A model generated the notes under the pieces. The model had not been told where the DNA came from. It made no database searches and was given only the letters and a program-made list of their open reading frames with translations. Shown one piece after another: positions 58,316 through 64,000 of a stretch of 64,000 bases of DNA; positions within the stretch are counted from its first letter, which is position 1; the number at the start of each line of letters is the position of its first letter. Source of the stretch: Hymenobacter amundsenii (GTDB taxonomy: Bacteria; Bacteroidota; Bacteroidia; Cytophagales; Hymenobacteraceae); NCBI RefSeq assembly GCF_002204745.1, contig NZ_NIRR01000011.1, forward strand, positions 41,437-105,436, given 5' to 3'. The translations under genes were made by a program, and so were the position numbers.

Positions 58316-59373
58316 TGCTGGATATGAGTAGAACAGACTATCGATTCACCCTGGTAAAGTACAGCGGCAAAAGCAGCCGCTGTACTTGCCCCAATTGCGG
58401 CCGCCCCCGACGTTTCACCCGTTACCTCGACACGCATACTAACCAGCAGTTGCCGGAGGAATATGGTATATGCGACCGGGCCGACCAATGCGGGTATCGG
58501 CTCAGCCCCTACGAAAAAGGCAGGTTCGGCCAGAGTTACGCCGACCAATTGAAGGAGGACCGTCCGTCCTCCAGTCACTGCCAACAGTACCGCAAACCTA
58601 CTCCCGCACCTCCTGCTATCGTAAGCCCACCAGACGTTGTATTCAAGGCCACATTGGGCCACTACGAGCACAACTCTCTTGCCCGACTGCTACGGGAACA
58701 TTTTGGATGGACGGTGGCGGACGAGCTACTATCTCGCTTTCAAATAGGCACATCGGTTCATCAGCCGGGAAGCTGTGTGTTCTGGTACATTGATGAGGCA
58801 GCCCGAGTTAGAGGCGGTAAAATCATGCTTTATGATGAAACCTTCCATCGGATAAAGGAAGGACTAGGACGACCAGACTGGATGCATACAGTGTTGCCAG
58901 CCATCTGCCGCCGACAGAGCAAACCTGTCCCTGGTTGGCTGTCGGCTTACGCGGCGCCTAGCAATGAGAAAAGCCCCTGTCTGTTTGGCTTGCCCCAACT
59001 GGTCGCGTCCTCTGGAAACCAGCCTATTGCTATCGTAGAAAGCGAGAAAACTGCCATTCTTGCCACGCCCTATATGCCGGGCTTCCTCTGGATGGCAACG
59101 GGTTCACTTGTCAACTTGACCGAGGCCCGGCTTTCTCCAATTAAAAGCCGCCGCATCGTTCTGTGGCCGGATGCTTCTGTCAACGGGAGAGCTTACCAAT
59201 TATGGGCTGACAAAGCCGCCGAACTGCGCGGTCGAGGATACGACATTACTGTGTCGAACCACTTGGAAAAAACATTGACCGAGCAGCAAAAAGCCGCCGG
59301 CTATGATTTGGCAGACCTCATTCTCAATGATTGGCCCGGCTACCCGCCGAGCTGGGATAACACTTCTCTTTAA
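58315..59373 (+). CDS. Zinc-finger, TOPRIM/primase-like protein (DUF6371-like)
   Basis: A 352-residue protein. The N-terminus has a zinc-finger pattern (CTCPNCGRPRRF near 20, then CDRADQCGY near 50). The middle (about 235-300) resembles a TOPRIM region: IAIVESEKTAILATPYMPG, with the Glu of a TOPRIM motif, then IVLWPDAS and a helix. This arrangement is typical of primase-helicase companions in Bacteroidetes mobile elements, where such genes follow a RepA-like ATPase. It overlaps that gene by one base. It probably supports initiation of element replication, inferred from neighbours. Confidence 0.8.
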   Translation: MLDMSRTDYRFTLVKYSGKSSRCTCPNCGRPRRFTRYLDTHTNQQLPEEYGICDRADQCGYRLSPYEKGRFGQSYADQLKEDRPSSSHCQQYRKPTPAPPAIVSPPDVVFKATLGHYEHNSLARLLREHFGWTVADELLSRFQIGTSVHQPGSCVFWYIDEAARVRGGKIMLYDETFHRIKEGLGRPDWMHTVLPAICRRQSKPVPGWLSAYAAPSNEKSPCLFGLPQLVASSGNQPIAIVESEKTAILATPYMPGFLWMATGSLVNLTEARLSPIKSRRIVLWPDASVNGRAYQLWADKAAELRGRGYDITVSNHLEKTLTEQQKAAGYDLADLILNDWPGYPPSWDNTSL

Positions 59374-59393
59374 CCTTCAAAAACATCACACAA

Positions 59394-59768
59394 ATGCAAT
59401 TGCCTACCCTCGAACTCCAAGGCTTAACTCGCGCAGCGGCCTATTCCAACGCACTCGCAGAGGCAGCAAAGCAGCACGACCTAACCGCCGACCAGGTACA
59501 GACGCTGTTAGTCCTTGCCTATCTGCACCGTACTGGGAAAGCCAATGTTTCCCCTAGCCAGATAAATGACTTTTACACCACATACGAGCCAGACGCCTTA
59601 GAATCAACTAAGGTCAATGTCGGGAAACTGGCCGAGGCCAAACTCGTGGTTTTATCCGCAGACCAGGAAGCGCGTCTTTCATCTAAAGGGGTGCAGTTGC
59701 TGAAAACGCTTCACAAGCTGCATGTAAAATGGGCCGCCGACGCATTTGGGCTACTGCATTTCGTGTAA
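59394..59768 (+). CDS. Winged-helix-like small element protein
   Basis: A 124-residue protein with a winged-HTH outline of MarR type: QVQTLLVLAYLHRTG (first helices), VSPSQINDFYTTYEPDALESTKVNVGKLAEAKLV (recognition region), then VVLSADQEARLSSKGVQLLKTL (wing and last helix). It is 20 bases after the primase-like gene and ends with a strong terminator, so it closes the replication operon. It looks like a regulator of that operon. Confidence 0.7.
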   Translation: MQLPTLELQGLTRAAAYSNALAEAAKQHDLTADQVQTLLVLAYLHRTGKANVSPSQINDFYTTYEPDALESTKVNVGKLAEAKLVVLSADQEARLSSKGVQLLKTLHKLHVKWAADAFGLLHFV

Positions 59769-59791
59769 TCGCGTCAAGATTCAGGAACAAC

Positions 59792-59826
59792 AGGACGCCT
59801 CTTTCGTGAGGCGTCCTAAATTTTGT
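59792..59826 (+). terminator. Terminator of the replication operon
   Basis: AGGACGCCTC pairs with GAGGCGTCCT around TTTCGT, then AAATTTTG. Confidence 0.8.
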
Positions 59827-59918
59827 AGCGAGAGAGCTGGAGACAGGCAATAGGCATATCAGCCCTAAACGCCTAGCTAACAGCCGCAACCGAGCGAGCC
59901 CCTAAGAATATAAAAACC

Positions 59919-60263
59919 ATGATATTCAACCAGTTAAAGATACTCTCCGTTTGCCTGGGCGTCCCGGCTACCTTGGAGGGGATTAGCACCAAAAACGGGC
60001 TTAAACCGGCCCACCTACGGGCACTTTGGGCCATCCGAGCGATGATGGGCCACTGGGGCACTACCGTTACCATAGCCGAGCTATACGCCAGCGGCCTGCA
60101 AGCGCCGACGCGACTACGGGCCTGCGTAAGTGCTCTGGTGGCAAAGGGGTTCGTGAGCCGTCACCGTTGCCGCCCACGTCAGCACCTACTACGGCTCACC
60201 CCGAAAGGGGAGCGGCTTCTACAAGATTCGGTGATGCGCCTGCAAGAGCAAGCGTGGCGGTAG
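59919..60263 (+). CDS. MarR-like winged-helix regulator of the element
   Basis: A 114-residue protein. ISTKNGLKPAHLRALWAIRAMMGHWGTTVTIAELYASGL, over residues 23-61, gives helices 1-3, and RACVSALVAKGFVSRHRCRPRQHLLRLTPKGERLLQ gives the wing and last helix with the MarR-type T-x-K-G. It is the second winged-helix gene in the element within 500 bases and may be distantly related to the one at 59394. The AT-rich leader suggests its own promoter. Confidence 0.75.
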   Translation: MIFNQLKILSVCLGVPATLEGISTKNGLKPAHLRALWAIRAMMGHWGTTVTIAELYASGLQAPTRLRACVSALVAKGFVSRHRCRPRQHLLRLTPKGERLLQDSVMRLQEQAWR

Positions 60264-60470
60264 TCTGGCGGTCCCCACTTTTAGAGAGCGAACTACGCGG
60301 GGACACCTCACAGTAGATTACCCCCCTCCCTTGCCTTTCCACCGAAACCGCGCACCCGAACCGGGTACCCCCAACGAAGCACCCCCGCCCACTACTGGAT
60401 ACCGCTGGTGATACCTGCGCCCCCGTGCAGGCAGTCCTGGCCCCTAGCTGGTTTCGGTTCTCGCGGCCTG
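60264..60470. other. Noncoding GC-rich region with inverted and direct repeats
   Basis: Holds a 9-bp inverted repeat ACCGAAACC (60341) / GGTTTCGGT (60450), a CCTGC/GCAGG hairpin near 60416, a duplicated GATACC and repeated CACCCCC. It lies at the 3' end of a ribbon-helix-helix gene. It could be a transfer or replication origin; no relaxase is visible to support that. Confidence 0.4.
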
Positions 60471-60641
60471 CTACTGGTCCAGACCTAGGCGAGAAATAAT
60501 GAACTCGCTGATGCCAAGGCCTGCTACGTCGGCCAACTCCTTCAGCTTCCAGTACTCTGCATCAGTCATCGAGACACCCCGGTTCCGCTTGTGTTTAGCC
60601 GGGTCTTTCCTCGGTCGGCCTTGCTTGGGTTTCTGCTCCAT
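60471..60641 (-). CDS. Ribbon-helix-helix-like small protein
   Basis: A 56-residue protein that is easily missed. It begins MEQKPKQGRPRKDPAKHKRN (basic arm) and continues with the ribbon-helix-helix pattern RGVSMTDAEYWKLKELADV and AGLGISEFIISRLGL: one strand followed by two helices with the turn at AGLG. Such proteins are plasmid CopG/MobC-like regulators or antitoxins. It diverges from the S24-like gene, and a CCCAACAA/TTGTTGGG palindrome between the two is a candidate operator. Confidence 0.75.
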   Translation of the reverse strand: MEQKPKQGRPRKDPAKHKRNRGVSMTDAEYWKLKELADVAGLGISEFIISRLGLDQ

Positions 60642-60668
60642 ATATCAAACATAGCCCCGGTACTTTAC

Positions 60669-60708
60669 CCCAACAAAATAAATATGCGAAAATGTTTTTC
60701 TTGTTGGG
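60669..60708. promoter_or_regulatory. Candidate operator palindrome between divergent genes
   Basis: CCCAACAA (60669-60676) and TTGTTGGG (60701-60708) flank 24 AT-rich bases. A GGCCACCCC/GGAGTGGCC hairpin follows near 60746. Confidence 0.5.
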
Positions 60709-60823
60709 ATTAAGTGCCTAGTTTGGGTTGTACAAATGAGAAGAGGCCACCCCCGGCAAGGAGTGGCCCCTATCTCACAATCGGGCCAGCAAGCCCAATC
60801 ATTCACTGTTTCACCCCAAACAT

Positions 60824-61291
60824 ATGCAAACTCTATCAATGCCCGCCGTATGTGCCCCCAACAGCACCACCGCCGACGAACTGTTAGCCCAGCCCACCAC
60901 CTACAACGACGGCCCCGCCTCTGATTTGCTCACGCCAGCGGAAGTAGCCAGCGGCTGCCGGCTCTATGAAGTTCCGAATAGCCACCTAGCCCCCGCGCTC
61001 CTCAAAGGTGACTACGTAGTGTGCCAGCCCCTGAGCGTGGCACATTGGGCCGCAATTGCCCCGAAGAGCTGCTGCCTGATTCTTCGGCAGTACGAAGCCG
61101 CCGCCGATGGGAGCTGGCCCACCTTCCAAGGCCACAGCCTGGGCCATATAGTAAGCAACGGACTACGCTACGGCGGGGAACTGTTGGCGCTCCAAGACGA
61201 TGGGCACAGCGACGCCTTAATCCCCAGCGGCATACCGGCTGAGGAGTTGGTAGGAGTTTGCAAAATTGTTCGCTCTATCCGCTTCCTGTAG
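60824..61291 (+). CDS. S24/LexA-like peptidase-fold protein
   Basis: A 155-residue protein. RLYEVPNSHLAPALLKGDYVVCQPL near 46-70 matches the beginning of the LexA/S24 fold, where the Ser in NSHL aligns with the catalytic Ser of SM-type sites. There is no N-terminal HTH. I cannot see a clear catalytic Lys at the usual spacing, so it may be inactive in self-cleavage. In phages and elements this fold controls SOS-linked induction. The start at 60824 is uncertain; ATG 60839 is an alternative. Confidence 0.65.
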   Translation: MQTLSMPAVCAPNSTTADELLAQPTTYNDGPASDLLTPAEVASGCRLYEVPNSHLAPALLKGDYVVCQPLSVAHWAAIAPKSCCLILRQYEAAADGSWPTFQGHSLGHIVSNGLRYGGELLALQDDGHSDALIPSGIPAEELVGVCKIVRSIRFL

Positions 61292-61330
61292 CCCGCTAAA
61301 GTATTACCGAGCCTCCCAAGGCATGACAAT

Positions 61331-61364
61331 TGAAACGGCCCACGTACATACGTGGGCCGTTTCA
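61331..61364. terminator. Bidirectional terminator hairpin
   Basis: Perfect 16-bp arms TGAAACGGCCCACGTA and its complement with a 2-base loop, between convergent genes. Confidence 0.8.
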
Positions 61365-61411
61365 GCTATAAGCAACCTACGGCGACAGGGGCCACCGACT
61401 TACTTGCCCAG

Positions 61412-61726
61412 TTAAGAGGTGAAGTAGATCCTGTCTCGCCCACCTGCTGTAAACTCGTAAGTCCGGCCCTGATAAACAAAGGCGCAGAGCTGATCGCCCA
61501 AATGCCCATATAGCGCGGCAAGTTCAATCCCATCCACGAAGAAGTTCTGACCAAGATTATAATAGCCCACATCAGGAGTGGTCGGCCCTATATTGAACTT
61601 GATTTGAGTACCTACCCTGCCGATGAAGGACGCGGGGAAGGTTGGGTGGTCGTCGGCCCGAGTCAAGCCGGTGGCGGTGATTACATCCAGCCCTTGGCCG
61701 GAAAGTGCGGTGTTAAAGCTGGCCAT
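61412..61726 (-). CDS. Orphan protein of the element
   Basis: A 104-residue protein, Gly/Thr/Phe-rich and beta-like (PTFPASFIGRVGTQIKFNIG, YYNLGQNFFVDGIELAALYG, YQGRTYEF). No signal, membrane helix or known motif is seen. It converges on the S24-like gene and shares its terminator. Function unknown. Confidence 0.55.
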   Translation of the reverse strand: MASFNTALSGQGLDVITATGLTRADDHPTFPASFIGRVGTQIKFNIGPTTPDVGYYNLGQNFFVDGIELAALYGHLGDQLCAFVYQGRTYEFTAGGRDRIYFTS

Positions 61727-61921
61727 GAGTAAGTAGCTAGTGTTACAGGTGGAATGCCTCTACAAATTTACCCATTCGGCCCCGCATCTCATGAAATGGC
61801 CTGTTGAATAAAAATCGGCAGAACAATATGATAATCAGTTTTTTGCATATATAAAACAGCATTCCTTGAGGGATATATTCGCAGCTTTACGGCAGTCAAT
61901 CACCCTCTAAAAAACCATTCG

Positions 61922-62224
61922 ATGGCTGTGGAAGTCGTAACCAAGGAAGAGCACGAGAAAATGGTGCAGGAATTGGCCGCATTGCGCGGTGAGGTACAGG
62001 AGCTGCGCGAGCAAATTGGCATCACGTGGATTGACCAGAAGGCTGCCGAGGCGCTGACCGGCCGAAGCCCGAGCTGGTTCTACGCCCGCCGCACGGACGG
62101 CACCCTGCCGATTGCCCAGATGCCCCGCGACCACGGCAGCCGCCGCAACAAATACTCCCGCGCTGACTGTGTGAAGTATGGCCGGGAACATGGAGTCTTG
62201 CCGCCTGCTGGCTTTCAGAGCTAG
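61922..62224 (+). CDS. Coiled-coil plus HTH DNA-binding protein
   Basis: A 100-residue protein. A coiled coil (EEHEKMVQELAALRGEVQEL, about 9-32) leads into an HTH-like region (ITWIDQKAAEALTGRSPSWFYARR) with a following wing (NKYSRADCVKYGREHG). The pattern resembles helix-turn-helix excisionases and prophage adaptors. The 61727-61921 leader contains no gene but has an AT-rich stretch suitable for a promoter. It is the second excisionase-like gene in the element. Confidence 0.7.
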   Translation: MAVEVVTKEEHEKMVQELAALRGEVQELREQIGITWIDQKAAEALTGRSPSWFYARRTDGTLPIAQMPRDHGSRRNKYSRADCVKYGREHGVLPPAGFQS

Positions 62225-62405
62225 ACGCCTCAATTTTGCGGAGTCCTCGATGGGTTGAAAATTCAGCCCATTGCAAGCTTCATCCTTCGCTGGGTGGGGC
62301 TTGTTTGCTTTTAGAGGCTGAGGGTAGTGGGCGAAAGTTCGGTCGGTAGCTTGTATGCAGTTGGCCTTGGTGCCATATTGCTGGCTCACTATCTCTTATC
62401 CAAAG

Positions 62406-62672
62406 ATGAAGAAGCTACTCGGGCATTTAGCCCTGTTGCTGGTCCTTGCGTCAGCGACTCCCGTTGCCGTATCTCACCCCAGCCCCGAAGCCAGCAGCGG
62501 CGTAGAGCTGCGCAAAGCTACTGTGGTGTATATGTGTAGCAACGGCAATACGGAGGTATATCACGGTGGCCGCGACTGTGCGGCCTTACGCCGTTGCACC
62601 TACGAGGTGAAGGGATTGACACCCAGCCAAGCCAAGGCAAAAGGGCTACGTGGCTGCATGAAATGCTATTGA
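62406..62672 (+). CDS. Secreted small protein with conserved Cys/His pattern
   Basis: An 88-residue protein with a signal peptide (LGHLALLLVLASATPVAVS) and a compact domain holding YHGGRDCAALRRCTYEV and a final GCMKCY. Five Cys and one His suggest metal or disulfide binding, and the pattern resembles the Cys-rich metal-binding domains seen in Ada-like and small exported proteins. The ATG at 62406 opens the signal; the upstream frame adds residues without a signal. Function unknown. Confidence 0.65.
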   Translation: MKKLLGHLALLLVLASATPVAVSHPSPEASSGVELRKATVVYMCSNGNTEVYHGGRDCAALRRCTYEVKGLTPSQAKAKGLRGCMKCY

Positions 62673-62680
62673 TCTTTGCT

Positions 62681-63097
62681 ATGAAACAATTGCGACCAAG
62701 CTATGTCCTATTTTCCAGTATGCGAGACACGCTTTTATATTGGACGATACCGAGTGGACTTTGGTATTTGTTTATGCTCCAATTCAACGCTTACGACGGC
62801 AATGAATGGGCAAGTGAGGGTATAATGATTACCCTCTTTAACCATGCGACGCTTCTTTTAGGTATAATATTCCTTTTGGCCATGCCAGGAGCCTTTTCAT
62901 TAGTTGCAGGTGAGAAGCAGCCCATGTACAGCACTAGAAACAAGCTGGCAGTACTGCTCCTAAATATGGCTTCTGCATTTATAGCTCTTATTGAAAGCTT
63001 TCGCCATCCACTACCATATGGTCTGATTAGTGTCGGCTTTCTCGCTGCTGCATATCGCTCCGCTAAAGCATACGATAGAGTGTCATATCCCGAGTAA
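62681..63097 (+). CDS. Small integral membrane protein
   Basis: A 138-residue protein with three or four hydrophobic helices: YWTIPSGLWYLFMLQF, LFNHATLLLGIIFLLAMPGAF, LLLNMASAFIALIESF and GLISVGFLAAAYR. It is 8 bases behind the secreted Cys-rich gene, so the two may be co-transcribed. The base composition is AT-richer than that of the host. No family is recognised. Confidence 0.65.
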   Translation: MKQLRPSYVLFSSMRDTLLYWTIPSGLWYLFMLQFNAYDGNEWASEGIMITLFNHATLLLGIIFLLAMPGAFSLVAGEKQPMYSTRNKLAVLLLNMASAFIALIESFRHPLPYGLISVGFLAAAYRSAKAYDRVSYPE

Positions 63098-63274
63098 TGT
63101 AGTCCGACAGCAAGAAATTCGCCTCGTAATCAAAATAAGTCCCTTGTAGTCAGTGTTATTATGATACTATACAAACATATAACCGTCAGCAATACCGTCA
63201 GCATATAGACTATTGAATACACCATCCTCGCCTAAATAATCGAGCACGATTGTAAGCGTATTACTGTGGCAGTT
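63098..63274. other. Noncoding gap in the element
   Basis: No gene seen. It contains a direct repeat CCGTCAGCA at about 63186 and 63197 and is AT-rich. Confidence 0.4.
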
Positions 63275-63325
63275 CAGACACAACTCAGACACAACTCAGA
63301 CACAACTTAGACATGTGTCTGAGTT
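63275..63325. repeat. CAGACACAACT tandem repeats with terminal hairpin
   Basis: Three exact 11-base units (63275-63307) and a partial fourth. AACTCAGACACA (63293-63304) then pairs with TGTGTCTGAGTT (63314-63325), which runs into the stop codon of the AAA_4 remnant. Confidence 0.8.
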
Positions 63326-63897
63326 ACTCATTCCATACATAGATTCCATAGGCAACCTGCTCGATATATGCTTTGGACTTAAGGGCAATAAAATCACGAC
63401 TAACAGTTCTCGCTGTAACTCCTAGTAGTTGCGCCATTTCTACTGCGGAATACAGACCTCCAGATCTAAACAATTCAAGCTCTTTAACGAGGCGTTCTTG
63501 TACAGTGCTGACCACAGAGAGTTCCTTCGCAATCTGATGCAAGGGATCAGATACAGTATTATCTGTTGGGGCAGAAGTTGAGTCTTTTCTTTCGGGTGTT
63601 TCTGCTAAGCCAAGAACAACTTCTTGAGAAGTCATATCGGCTTGTTTATAGAGTATAACAGTGACTGAAGCGTCAGTTATACGGAATTCTGGCTCTTTCA
63701 AGCCTACTTTCTGCATCTCTTGAAACATGCGGGGTACACCTTCATTTAGCTCTCTGACATAGTCAGTCATTTCTGCTAGAATTCGAGCTACATGTGGATT
63801 TCTTGAGAAACGGACTTTCTGAATGTTCTCAACTCTAACTAATCCAGGTAAGCGTCCTGGACTTTGTACTTCTAGTCGGTCGGAGAATTGGCGTACG
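63324..63897 (-). pseudogene. AAA_4/AlbA_2-type regulator, 5' part lost
   Basis: The C-terminal ~190 codons of a divergent-AAA (Schlafen-related AlbA_2) protein remain. The frame reads VRQFSDRLEVQSPGRLP, then the family hallmark FSRNPHVARILAEM, LNEGVPRMFQEM and, at the end, a winged HTH (MAQLLGVTARTVSRDFIALK). Upstream of VRQFSDRL the frame meets non-family sequence and a stop codon near 63912, so the ATPase/AlbA part is absent. The break coincides with the left end of a likely insertion sequence. In other elements this family acts as a regulator. Confidence 0.75.
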
Positions 63898-64000
63898 TGT
63901 ATTGAGGTGGTCTAGGCAAGACGGACAGAAGAAGGACGTATATTTCTTCTGTTATGGCAACAAAATCAAGCGGGACGTCGCCCGACAAACGGCGTAAATA
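63898..64000 (+). mobile_element. Likely IS3-family element, left end (partial)
   Basis: A TGTATTGAGGTGGTC end resembling an IS3 terminal repeat begins where the AAA_4 homology stops. An ATG at 63955 opens a frame reading MATKSSGTSPDKRRK and runs off the window. RRK(Y) so close to the start is typical of IS3-type OrfA. The right end is outside the window, so this rests on a short stretch. Confidence 0.5.

Noticed and set aside
63275..63325. CRISPR array
   Set aside because: The units abut with no spacers and are only 11 bases long.

Overview
The window is a stretch of a high-GC Bacteroidetes chromosome, most like Hymenobacter or a close relative (Cytophagales). The main signs are TAnnTTTG-type -7 promoter elements (often TATCTTTG), DUF4270 and GldB-era style lipoproteins, a zinc-less DksA-like protein, a bacterial GGGP synthase, a half-length GT5 'starch synthase' beside panC/panD, and intergenic palindromes of the GAACGTCATTC type. 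The genus is an inference; no rRNA gene is present to confirm it. I see no tRNA, rRNA or CRISPR array.

Region 1 (1-9.6 kb) holds the end of a fused peptide-type ABC ATPase, RNase R, a TonB-like protein, a prenyl synthase, a rhomboid protease, small membrane proteins and a GDPD. It ends in a small HTH regulator gene preceded by about ten GTTAC/GTAAC boxes and followed at once by a perfect 16-bp parS-type site (9547-9562). Region 2 (9.8-18 kb) is housekeeping: thioesterase, DUF721/DciA-like, recF, pdhA, a TPR membrane protein, ribH, a DksA-like protein and a pseudouridine synthase with a very long disordered N-terminus.

Region 3 (18-31.5 kb) centres on the cell envelope: coaX, an outer-membrane porin-like protein, lptC, a PpiD-like foldase, a TPR lipoprotein-like protein, recJ, an M61 peptidase and lptB. 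Region 4 (31.6-53.9 kb) holds GH3, AIM24-like, gltX, a pentapeptide protein, ridA, glmS-DUF4270-GT5 facing panC-panD-flippase, rfaE2, a YugP-like peptidase, an acyl-CoA dehydrogenase, an AraC regulator, a GGGPS/holin-like operon and a J-domain-TPR protein.

Region 5 (about 53.94 kb to the window end) is an integrated element. A tyrosine recombinase starts a tight operon: unknown protein, excisionase-like HTH, unknown HTH-like protein, RepA-like AAA ATPase and a zinc-finger/TOPRIM-like primase. Small winged-helix proteins, a 56-residue ribbon-helix-helix gene, an S24-like protein, orphans, a secreted Cys-rich protein and a membrane protein follow. At the right edge an AAA_4/AlbA_2-type gene is cut by what looks like the left end of an IS3-like element. 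The replication pair carries repeated GTTTCACC inverted repeats that look like iterons or operators. I find no relaxase in the visible part.

The intergenic DNA is rich in repeats: two full and one collapsed copy of a roughly 100-bp palindrome, a nested palindrome with TCCTTGGAAAGGA cores, a simpler AGCTAACAGC family, and palindromes lying in frame inside the ABC transporter linker.
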